DNA from: Saprospiraceae bacterium | Lineage (GTDB): Bacteria; Bacteroidota; Bacteroidia; Bacteroidales; JAIPBB01 | Reading direction: 5' to 3' | Assembly (NCBI GenBank): GCA_021739805.1 | Contig: JAIPBB010000054.1 | Coordinates: 1-19,851 of the forward strand | DNA: 19,851 nt | Shown: positions 14,059-19,851 of the stretch, in pieces | Layout: the number at the start of each line of letters is the position of its first letter | Position numbering within the stretch: position 1 is the stretch's first letter | The notes under the pieces: generated by a model | What the model was told of the DNA's origin: nothing | The model's input: the letters and a program-made list of their open reading frames with translations, nothing else | The model's database searches: none | Translations under genes and position numbers: made by a program

Positions 14059-16428
14059 ATGTTTAAAAAATTAATTACAATGGTGATTCTGCCACTATTG
14101 ATACCGCTTTTTTCTATGGGGCAGTATCAGTTATCGGGCAAGATTACCGACAAAGAAACAAACGAAGCTCTTGCCTGTGCTCACATTATTGTTGAGAATA
14201 GTTTTATTAAAACAACCTCAGCAAAAAACGGAGAATTCCTTCTTAAAAACCTAAAAGGTAAACTCAAAATCAAAGTAAGCTACATAGGATTTAAAAATCA
14301 AATTCAAGAAATTGAAATCACAAAAAACACAGTTTTGAATTTTGAACTCGAAAGAAGTACAATTTTAGAGGATGAAGTTATTATTACTGCAACTCGTGCC
14401 GGAGAAAAAACTCCAACTGCTTTTACTAATATTAGCAAAAAAGAAATTCAGGATATCAATCTTGGACAAGATATTCCTATGCTTTTAGATGCTACTCCTT
14501 CAGTAATTACAACATCTGATGCAGGTGCAGGAATTGGTTATACCGGAATCAGAATCCGTGGTACTGATATGACAAGAATAAATATTACTGTAAATGGAAT
14601 TCCTATAAACGATGCAGAATCACATGGAGTTTTCTGGGTAAATATGCCTGATTTTGCTTCATCTGTTGACGATATTCAAATTCAGCGTGGAGTTGGAACT
14701 TCAACTAATGGTGCAGCTGCTTTTGGTGCAAGTATTAATATGCAGACTCTAAAACTAAACGCAAAACCTTATACAGAAATCAGTAATTCCTATGGCTCAT
14801 TTAACACATTAAAACATACAGTTTCTGTTGGAACCGGCTTATTAGACGGTAAATGGTCTATTGATGGAAGACTTTCAAAACTTTCAACCGATGGCTATAT
14901 TGACAGAGCATTTTCTGACCTTAAATCATTTTATATTTCTGGAGCTTATTATGGTAAGAAAAGCATGCTGAAATTAAATATTTTTTCAGGTAAAGAGCAC
15001 ACTTACCAGGCTTGGAATGGAGTTCCGAAAGATTCACTTAAAACAAACAGAACCTATAATTCATACACTTACGAAAACGAAACTGATAACTATCAACAAG
15101 ACCATTATCAATTGCATTATTCTTACCAGCTTAATAGATTTATAAACTTTAATTCTGCTTTGCATTTAACAAAAGGGCTTGGCTATTACGAACAATTTAA
15201 AGATGGAAGAAGCTTTGCTGATTACAAATTAAACGATGTGATTATTGGTGGTGACACAATTACCGAAACTGACCTGATTCAGCAAAAATGGCTGGATAAT
15301 AATTTTTATGGAATCACATATTCTGTGAATTATAATAAAAATAAAGTAAGAGCATCATTAGGCGGAGCATGGAATAAATATGATGGAGAGCATTTCGGCA
15401 AAATTATTTGGGCACAAAATGCTAATAATAGCGAAATAAATCATCAATGGTATTTTAATAATGGTCTAAAAACCGACTTTAATGTTTTTGCAAAAGTAAA
15501 TTACCAAATAATTGAAAAACTCAGTTTATATGGAGACCTTCAATTCAGGCAAATAGACTATAATATCAAAGGCGACCATGATGATTTAAGAGATTTAACA
15601 CAGAATCACACTTATAGTTTTATTAACCCTAAAGTGGGTGCTTTTTATGAATTAAATGAAAAACATCAATCTTATTTTTCCTTTGCTATTGGAAATCGCG
15701 AACCTTCAAGAAATAGTTTTAAGGATGCTGACCCAAATAAAATGCCAACGGCTGAAACCCTTTATGATTATGAGCTTGGATATAATTTTAACCTTCCAAA
15801 ATTTATTCTTAACTGCAATATTTATTATATGGATTATAAAGACCAATTGGTGCTTACAGGAAAAATAAATAGTGTTGGAGACCCTATTATGACAAATGTT
15901 ACCGAAAGTTTCAGAAGTGGAATTGAAATTTCAACTGCCTGGCAAATTACTGATAAACTTAGGTGGAATATAAATGCAACATATAGTGAAAATAAAATAA
16001 AACAATTCACTGAATTTGTTGATAATTGGGACACATGGGGTCAGGATTCGATGGAGCTTGGCAAAACAGATATTGCGTTTTCTCCAAAAATTATCGCAAA
16101 CAGCCAATTGACTTATGAGCTAATTGAAAATTTCAACATTAGCTTTGTCACTAAATATGTTGATGAACAATTCATCGACAATACATCAAGCAGTGATAGA
16201 AAACTTGATTCATATATCGTTAATAATCTCCGATTTAACTATTCATTTAAAACCAAACTTTTTAAAGAAGTTGGATTAAACCTAATGCTTAATAATATTT
16301 TCAACGAAGAATATGAAAGCAATGCATGGGTTTACAGATACACCACAGGCGGACAGGAATATGCAATGGATGGATATTTCCCACAAGCAGGGATTAATTT
16401 TCTTTTTGCTTTGAATTTGAAATTGTAA
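14059..16428 (+). CDS. TonB-dependent outer-membrane receptor, probably thiamine uptake
   Basis: A 789-aa outer-membrane transporter importing a scarce substrate with energy from TonB-ExbBD. A signal peptide (about 1-21, ending SMGQ) is followed by a carboxypeptidase-regulatory-like domain at about 23-97 (LSGKITDKETNEALACAHIIV... to FELERS), typical of Bacteroidota receptors. The plug spans about 118-230 (IPMLLDATPSVITT, GIRIRGTDMTRINITVNGIPINDAESHGVFWVNMPDF, IQIQRGVGTSTNGAAAFGASINM). A 22-strand-type barrel follows, ending FLFALNLKL with a terminal hydrophobic pattern. The TPP riboswitch directly upstream implies the substrate is thiamine, its phosphate or a precursor; riboswitch-controlled TonB receptors of this kind are known in Bacteroidota. 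No partner transporter or SusD-like gene follows. The gene is complete. The product class is certain; the substrate is inferred from regulation. Confidence 0.93.
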   Translation: MFKKLITMVILPLLIPLFSMGQYQLSGKITDKETNEALACAHIIVENSFIKTTSAKNGEFLLKNLKGKLKIKVSYIGFKNQIQEIEITKNTVLNFELERSTILEDEVIITATRAGEKTPTAFTNISKKEIQDINLGQDIPMLLDATPSVITTSDAGAGIGYTGIRIRGTDMTRINITVNGIPINDAESHGVFWVNMPDFASSVDDIQIQRGVGTSTNGAAAFGASINMQTLKLNAKPYTEISNSYGSFNTLKHTVSVGTGLLDGKWSIDGRLSKLSTDGYIDRAFSDLKSFYISGAYYGKKSMLKLNIFSGKEHTYQAWNGVPKDSLKTNRTYNSYTYENETDNYQQDHYQLHYSYQLNRFINFNSALHLTKGLGYYEQFKDGRSFADYKLNDVIIGGDTITETDLIQQKWLDNNFYGITYSVNYNKNKVRASLGGAWNKYDGEHFGKIIWAQNANNSEINHQWYFNNGLKTDFNVFAKVNYQIIEKLSLYGDLQFRQIDYNIKGDHDDLRDLTQNHTYSFINPKVGAFYELNEKHQSYFSFAIGNREPSRNSFKDADPNKMPTAETLYDYELGYNFNLPKFILNCNIYYMDYKDQLVLTGKINSVGDPIMTNVTESFRSGIEISTAWQITDKLRWNINATYSENKIKQFTEFVDNWDTWGQDSMELGKTDIAFSPKIIANSQLTYELIENFNISFVTKYVDEQFIDNTSSSDRKLDSYIVNNLRFNYSFKTKLFKEVGLNLMLNNIFNEEYESNAWVYRYTTGGQEYAMDGYFPQAGINFLFALNLKL

Positions 16429-16433
16429 AAAAT

Positions 16434-16544
16434 GTTGCGGGTTACGGGTTTCTGGTTTCATTTCGACTCCGCTCAATGACCACAGTACGAACATTGAGCG
16501 GAGTCGAAATACAGGTTTCAAGTTTCAGGTTTCAAGTTTCAGCA
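16434..16544. repeat. Composite hairpin element, copy 1
   Basis: A perfect 51-bp inverted repeat at 16460-16510 has 19-bp arms (ATTTCGACTCCGCTCAATG) and the 13-base loop ACCACAGTACGAA. It is flanked by heptamer words: GGGTTACGGGTTTC on the left and (A)GGTTTCAAGTTTC units on the right. The element lies 6 bp past the receptor stop and could end its transcript on either strand, but it lacks a U run. Similar hairpins are common between genes of Bacteroidota. Confidence 0.9.
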
Positions 16545-16619
16545 TCACACAACACGGAACTCGTAACTTGCAAACGCAACAAAACAATTTTAAGAATACT
16601 TACTGTTTGCTTAATTTCT

Positions 16620-16627
16620 TACTTTTG
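16620..16627 (+). promoter_or_regulatory. -7 promoter element of smpB
   Basis: TACTTTTG matches TAnnTTTG and would start transcription near 16634, about 13 bases before the ATG at 16647. No well-spaced -33 box is visible. Confidence 0.55.
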
Positions 16628-16646
16628 CATCGACTTTAATAAAAGA

Positions 16647-17096
16647 ATGGCAAACAAGATAAACATAAAAAACAAAAAAGCTGCCTACGCTTACTTCCTA
16701 ACGGATGAATTCACAGCAGGCATACAACTTACCGGCACCGAAATTAAATCAATCAGGGCAGGCAAGGTTTCAATTGCCGAAGCTTATTGCACTTTTATCA
16801 AAGATGAATTGTTTATCAGAAGTATGCATATTTCAGAATACACCGAAGGTTCCTACAATAATCACGACCCCAAACGCGACAGAAAACTCTTACTAACAAA
16901 AAAAGAGCTTAAAAAGATAGCTACCAAAACAGTTGAAAAAGGCTTAACTATAGTTCCTTTAAGACTTTATATAAGTGAAAATGGCTTTGCCAAAATTGAA
17001 ATAGCCATTGGACGTGGAAAAAAATATTTTGACAAACGCGACACCATTAAATCCAAGGATATTCAAAGGGATATGGATAGAGGGGAGAGGTATTAG
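16647..17096 (+). CDS. smpB: SsrA-binding protein
   Basis: A 149-aa cytoplasmic RNA-binding protein that binds tmRNA and delivers it to stalled ribosomes for trans-translation. The sequence follows the family end to end: NKKAAYAYFLTDEFTAGIQLTGTEIKSIRAGKVSIAEAY at the start, the HISEY(TEGSYNN)HDPKRDRKLLL core, KGLTIVPLRLYI, and the basic tail RGKKYFDKRDTIKSKDIQRDMDR, which places the C-terminal helix in the mRNA channel. The start was chosen at MANKINIKNKK because it is the normal family N-terminus and lies just behind the promoter element; a longer in-frame start at 16476 would begin inside the hairpin repeat. The ssrA gene is not in the window. Confidence 0.97.
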   Translation: MANKINIKNKKAAYAYFLTDEFTAGIQLTGTEIKSIRAGKVSIAEAYCTFIKDELFIRSMHISEYTEGSYNNHDPKRDRKLLLTKKELKKIATKTVEKGLTIVPLRLYISENGFAKIEIAIGRGKKYFDKRDTIKSKDIQRDMDRGERY

Positions 17097-17214
17097 GAAT
17101 AAAACCTATTAACTATTTCATATCAAATTTAAGATTAGCTGGCTTATTTAAATATCAAGATTTGACAATAATTTTATATTCCATTATAAAAATATCGGTT
17201 TAAATGTTTATCCT

Positions 17215-17222
17215 TACCTTTG
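17215..17222 (+). promoter_or_regulatory. -7 promoter element of idi
   Basis: TACCTTTG matches TAnnTTTG. Transcription from about 17228 leaves a leader of about 12 bases before the ATG at 17240 and excludes an upstream in-frame ATG at 17204. Confidence 0.6.
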
Positions 17223-17239
17223 CAATTAAACTTAAAAGA

Positions 17240-17761
17240 ATGGAAGAAAGAGTAGTTTTAGTTGACAAGGATGATAAGGTGATTGGAAGTATGGAGAAAA
17301 TGGAAGCTCATATTAAAGCTGAATTGCATAGAGCATTTTCAATTTTCATTTTTAACTCCAAAGGTGAAATGATGATTCATCAAAGAGCTTTAAGCAAATA
17401 TCATTCTCCCGGATTATGGACTAACGCTTGCTGCTCTCACCCAAGAATGGAAGAAAGCTATGCTGATGCTGCTCATCGCAGATTAGTTGAAGAATTGGGT
17501 TTTGATTGTGAATTAAAAGAAGTTTTTGTTTTCACTTATAAAGCTGATGTTGGGCAAGGGTTAACCGAACACGAAATCGACCATGTTTTTGTTGGGGTTT
17601 ATAATGAAGAACCAAATATCAATAAAGACGAAGTTGAAGATTGGAAATTCGTTGACCCTGTTAAATTATATAATGACATGAAAGCAAATCCTGACAATTA
17701 TACTAAGTGGTTTCATATTGCTTATGAGAAACTGATGGAATATAGTTTTGAGAACTTATAA
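17240..17761 (+). CDS. idi: Isopentenyl-diphosphate delta-isomerase, type I
   Basis: A 173-aa Nudix-fold enzyme interconverting isopentenyl and dimethylallyl diphosphate in isoprenoid synthesis (quinone side chains, undecaprenyl carrier). Active-site features are all present: the metal ligands His24 and His30 (EAHIKAELHRAFS), the TNACCSHP motif at 61-68 with the catalytic Cys65 and ligand His67, the Nudix-like helix SYADAAHRRLVEELGFDCEL, and Glu110/Glu112 (LTEHEIDHVFVG). Length is normal. The Met at 17240 is preferred because the -7 element overlaps the upstream alternative and MEERVVLVDKDDKV is the usual N-terminus. It stands alone between two inverted hairpin repeats, together with smpB. 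Confidence 0.95.
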   Translation: MEERVVLVDKDDKVIGSMEKMEAHIKAELHRAFSIFIFNSKGEMMIHQRALSKYHSPGLWTNACCSHPRMEESYADAAHRRLVEELGFDCELKEVFVFTYKADVGQGLTEHEIDHVFVGVYNEEPNINKDEVEDWKFVDPVKLYNDMKANPDNYTKWFHIAYEKLMEYSFENL

Positions 17762-17762
17762 G

Positions 17763-17797
17763 TACCTGGAGTACTTAAAGTTTGGAGTGCCTAGAGT
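17763..17797. repeat. Short tract of about 9-bp words
   Basis: Units acctggagt, acttaaagt, ttggagt and gcctagagt follow each other right after the idi stop. Each ends in RAGT. It is a smaller member of the word-like tract class. Confidence 0.6.
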
Positions 17798-17811
17798 TAA
17801 AAAGAAAAATG

Positions 17812-17876
17812 AACCATATAAGACATAAAAGGAAATATAAAAAAAACTTAAATGAACTTATAATCCTTATATGGTT
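17812..17876. repeat. Inverted repeat with 11-bp arms
   Basis: AACCATATAAG at 17812-17822 and CTTATATGGTT at 17866-17876 are perfect complements around a 43-base AT-rich loop. It could form a long hairpin in the idi 3' region. Its role is unknown; there is no U run on the idi strand. Confidence 0.6.
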
Positions 17877-17881
17877 AAAAA

Positions 17882-17965
17882 AACTGAAACCTGCATTTCG
17901 ACTCCGCTCAATGTTCATACAGCGGTCATTGAGCGGAGTCGAAATGAAACCCGTAACCCGAAACC
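17882..17965. repeat. Composite hairpin element, copy 2 (inverted)
   Basis: The 51-bp core at 17895-17945 has the same 19-bp arms as copy 1 and the loop TTCATACAGCGGT, whose reverse complement matches the loop of copy 1 at 10 of 13 positions. The flanks are also inverted: GAAACCCGTAACCC on the right is the exact complement of the left flank of copy 1, and TGAAACCTG on the left matches its right flank. This is the same composite element in opposite orientation. Confidence 0.9.
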
Positions 17966-17974
17966 AAAAAAAAC

Positions 17975-19108
17975 ATGAAACCCGCTAAAATCAACAGCTT
18001 AATCAATTTCCGCCAAAACCTTCACCAACACCCTGAATTATCAGGCTGTGAAAAGGCAACTGCACAAAAAGTAAAAGATTTTATTTTGGATTTTAATCCT
18101 GATGAAATTATTGAAAATTTGGGTGGACATGGAATTGCTTTTATTTATAAAGGCAAGACAGAAGGTAAAACAATAATGTTTCGTTGTGAGCTTGATGCCA
18201 TTCAGGTTGCAGAGGAAAGCATGGTTTCATATAAATCTATCAACCATGGAGTTTCTCACACTTGTGGTCATGATGGACATATGACTATTATGGCAGGAGT
18301 TGCCAAACATCTTTTTGAAAATAAGTTAGAAAAAGGAAGAGTAATTTTATTATTTCAACCGGCTGAAGAAAACGGTTCAGGAGCAAAAGAAGTATTTGAA
18401 GACCCTAAATTTAAAGAGATAGAACCTGACTATATTTTTGCTTTGCATAATCTTCCGGGTTTTGAAAAAAATCAAATAATTATCAAAGAACAGGAATTTG
18501 CATCTTCTTCAATAGGAATGAAAGTAATTCTTAAAGGCAAATCATCGCATGCAGCCGAACCTGAAAATGGAATAAGCCCAACATTCGCTTTAGCATTGAT
18601 AATTTATGAACTAAAGCATTTTAGTAAAGAGTTTGATTTCTTTTCGCTGATAACCATTATTTATGCACATTTGGGAGAAAAGAAATTTGGGGTAAACCCA
18701 TCGGAGCTTGAGTTAGGAGCAACTTTCAGAGCATATAATAATGATAACCTGGATGAATTATGCTTTCTGGCATCTGAGTCAATAAAAGAAATTGCAGTAG
18801 CCGAAAACCTAAGTTGTGATATTTCATGGCATGAAGAATTTCCAGACACTATTAATAATTCATATTGTGTTGATATTATAAAGAAAGCTACTAAAGAAAA
18901 TAACTTTATCGTAAATACTCTAACTAAGCCATTCAGATGGTCGGAAGATTTTGGAATTTTTACTCAAAACTATCCTGGAGCCATGTTTGGGCTAGGCTCT
19001 GGAACCAATCATCCTCAACTTCATAACCCTGATTATGATTTTCCTGATGAAATTATTGAAACCGGTATTGAGATGTTTGTCTCTATTGTTAGATTGTTAG
19101 ACTGTTAG
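17975..19108 (+). CDS. M20-family amidohydrolase/peptidase
   Basis: A 377-aa cytoplasmic metal-dependent hydrolase of the M20D type, which cleaves N-acyl amino acids or small amide-linked substrates. The N-terminus has RQNLHQHPELSGCE. The metal-site motifs are FRCELDA with Asp74, SHTCGHDGH with Cys97 and His99, QPAEENGSGA with the Glu pair at 131-132, ALHNLPG with His158, and His350 in SGTNHPQLHNPDYDFPD. The lid/dimerisation domain runs from about 178 to 285 (GKSSHAAEPENGISP). The start ATGAAACCCGC itself resembles the heptamer words just upstream, and the last five codons plus the stop lie in a run of ATTGTTAG/ACTGTTAG octamers, so both ends touch repeats. There is no Shine-Dalgarno sequence. 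The substrate is unknown. Confidence 0.92.
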   Translation: MKPAKINSLINFRQNLHQHPELSGCEKATAQKVKDFILDFNPDEIIENLGGHGIAFIYKGKTEGKTIMFRCELDAIQVAEESMVSYKSINHGVSHTCGHDGHMTIMAGVAKHLFENKLEKGRVILLFQPAEENGSGAKEVFEDPKFKEIEPDYIFALHNLPGFEKNQIIIKEQEFASSSIGMKVILKGKSSHAAEPENGISPTFALALIIYELKHFSKEFDFFSLITIIYAHLGEKKFGVNPSELELGATFRAYNNDNLDELCFLASESIKEIAVAENLSCDISWHEEFPDTINNSYCVDIIKKATKENNFIVNTLTKPFRWSEDFGIFTQNYPGAMFGLGSGTNHPQLHNPDYDFPDEIIETGIEMFVSIVRLLDC

Positions 19109-19203
19109 ACTGTTAGACTGTTGGATATTAGTACATAGATGTTAGTACATAGAAATTAGAAGTCAGAAATTTAGTTGTTCAATTGTTATATTGTTCAATT
19201 GTT
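19085..19203. repeat. AACAAT octamer composite, copy 2 (inverted)
   Basis: On the minus strand this reads aacaattg, aacaatat, aacaattg, aacaacta, aatttctg, acttctaa, tttctatg, a segment with ATCTATGTACTAATATC, then taacagtc units. The order of blocks matches copy 1 at 13.7 kb. The 22-bp central segment (19124-19145) differs from 13805-13826 at one base. It begins inside the last codons of the amidohydrolase gene. Confidence 0.85.
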
Positions 19204-19204
19204 T

Positions 19205-19271
19205 ACCCTGTGAAGCGAAGCAAATCCGTATGGATGGAATGTGGAACGAAGTGTAACTACTCCAACAGGGT
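19205..19271. repeat. Inverted repeat ACCCTGT/ACAGGGT
   Basis: Seven-base perfect arms bracket 53 bases with unusually high GC for this window, including a small inner ATCC/GGAT hairpin near 19223-19236. It separates the two octamer tracts. It may be another dispersed palindromic element; only one copy is visible here. Confidence 0.45.
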
Positions 19272-19284
19272 TACATTGTTTTTC

Positions 19285-19380
19285 CATTATTACATTGTCG
19301 CATTATAGCATTGTCACATTATAGCATTATCGCATTATCGCATTACATCATTATCGCATTACATCATTTTAACATTTTTT
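19285..19380. repeat. Twelve tandem octamers, CATTNNNN (AATG array inverted)
   Basis: Twelve perfect-register units, with variable halves atta, gtcg, atag, gtca, atag, atcg, atcg, acat, atcg, acat, ttaa, tttt read after each CATT (the first unit is cattatta). On the other strand the commonest words are aatgcgat, aatgctat and aatgatgt, exactly those of the array at 10356-10419. Confidence 0.9.
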
Positions 19381-19389
19381 TCTCCAAAA

Positions 19390-19409
19390 ACAGGCAACTA
19401 TTTTGCCTG
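19390..19409. terminator. Hairpin ahead of the sigma factor gene
   Basis: CAGGCAA-(5-6 bases)-TTGCCTG forms a perfect 7-bp stem about 30 bp before the sigma factor start. There is no U tract, so it is either a weak terminator for upstream transcription or part of the sigma gene leader. Confidence 0.35.
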
Positions 19410-19438
19410 GTTCTTGTCTAATATTGTGTAAAAGCTAA

Positions 19439-19851
19439 ATGGTAACTGACAAAAAAATTATATCGGGTTGTGCTGAAGGCGACAGGGTTGCTCAAAGGGC
19501 ATTGTATGACAAATATGCTCCAACAATGTATGCAATCTGTTTACGCTATAGTAAGGACAGATATGAAGCTGAAGATATACTTCATGATGCTTTTATGAAA
19601 GTTTACTTGAACATGAAAGACTTTAGGAATGAAGGTTCTTTTGAAGGATGGATAAAAAGGATAGTTATCAACACCGCTTTAAACCACAAACAAAAAACAA
19701 AAAACAACAGTTATCTCCAGAATTATGACAACATTAGGGAAACAGAAATCCTTGACGACTTCGATGAAGACGAAGACAATGAAATTGATATTGAATTTAC
19801 AGAGGACGAACTAGTAAACGCTATCCAGGAATTGCCATGCGGGTATAGAAC
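19439..19851 (+). CDS. ECF-type RNA polymerase sigma factor, 3' end cut by window edge
   Basis: An ATG at 19439 opens a frame of 137 codons that runs off the window. The product begins MVTDKKIISGCAEGDRVAQRALYDKYAPTMYAICLRYSKDRYEAEDILHDAFMKVYLNMKDFRNEGSFEGWIKRIVINTALNHKQKTK, a clear sigma-70 region 2 (ALYDKYAPTMYAICLRY for 2.1, EDILHDAFMKVY for 2.2-2.3 and FEGWIKRIVINTALNHKQ for 2.4). A strongly acidic linker (DDFDEDEDNEIDIEF) follows, and the frame ends at the start of region 4 (ELVNAIQELPCGYR). It would direct polymerase to a dedicated regulon. Whether an anti-sigma gene follows cannot be seen. The start codon is not preceded by a good ribosome-binding site, as usual in this phylum. Confidence 0.93.
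   Translation, partial: MVTDKKIISGCAEGDRVAQRALYDKYAPTMYAICLRYSKDRYEAEDILHDAFMKVYLNMKDFRNEGSFEGWIKRIVINTALNHKQKTKNNSYLQNYDNIRETEILDDFDEDEDNEIDIEFTEDELVNAIQELPCGYR

Noticed and set aside
16476..16646. N-terminal extension of SmpB by 57 residues
   Set aside because: It would start inside the hairpin element, read through heptamer repeats, and lie upstream of the -7 promoter element.
17782..17988. A 68-aa plus-strand frame after idi
   Set aside because: It is made of the inverted repeat, the 51-bp hairpin and heptamer words; no protein-like composition.

Overview
The window looks like Bacteroidota chromosome. It is AT-rich, and its promoters carry the Bacteroidota pattern (a TTG around -33 and TAnnTTTG around -7) with almost no Shine-Dalgarno sequences. 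The protein families also fit: a TonB-dependent receptor with an N-terminal carboxypeptidase-regulatory-like domain, a GWxTD protein, an IntDOT-like tyrosine recombinase, and a TPP riboswitch in front of an outer-membrane receptor. Gene content suggests a Bacteroidales-like lineage, but the genus cannot be read from the sequence.

Layout. (1) 1-2.1 kb is the edge of a putative integrated element. It holds a small truncated gene at the window edge, a five-unit 10-bp repeat, a tyrosine integrase lacking the usual first catalytic Arg, and repeated TTGTGCAAC boxes next to the 3' end of a tRNA-Arg gene. (2) 2.1-2.35 kb has tRNA-Pro(TGG) and tRNA-Arg(TCT), both on the minus strand, each followed by a terminator. 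(3) 2.35-3.25 kb is gene-poor. (4) 3.25-9.84 kb has a CHASE2 membrane protein divergent from a GWxTD-domain protein, then a 307-bp heptamer tract, a family 2 glycosyltransferase, a SIMPL-domain protein and a membrane O-acyltransferase. (5) 9.87-10.29 kb is aroQ. (6) 10.45-13.39 kb is a cassette-like block of minus-strand genes separated by four same-orientation copies of a 50-75 bp repeat. It holds a coupled hypothetical/DUF6398-like pair, a membrane protein with a PH-like tail, and a higBA-type toxin-antitoxin pair whose toxin has one in-frame stop. (7) 13.4-16.4 kb has repeat-rich DNA, then a TPP riboswitch and a TonB-dependent receptor, probably for thiamine or a precursor. (8) 16.6-19.1 kb has smpB, type I idi and an M20-family amidohydrolase. 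(9) The right edge cuts an ECF-type sigma factor gene.

The most unusual feature is the intergenic DNA. Many gaps hold word-like tandem tracts with a fixed local period (7, 8, about 9 or 10 bp), in which part of each unit is constant and the rest comes from a small vocabulary. Several occur as inverted pairs: a 51-bp hairpin with matching flanks at 16.46 and 17.90 kb, an AACAAT octamer composite at 13.7 and 19.1 kb, and an AATGNNNN octamer array at 10.36 and 19.3 kb. A degenerate copy of the 3' end of aroQ lies on the far side of the acyltransferase gene, as if that gene had been inserted at the end of aroQ.

Functionally the housekeeping genes (aroQ, smpB, idi, tRNAs) are unrelated to each other and appear to be transcribed individually. 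The riboswitch and receptor form one regulated unit, and the cassette block and integrase region are the accessory parts.
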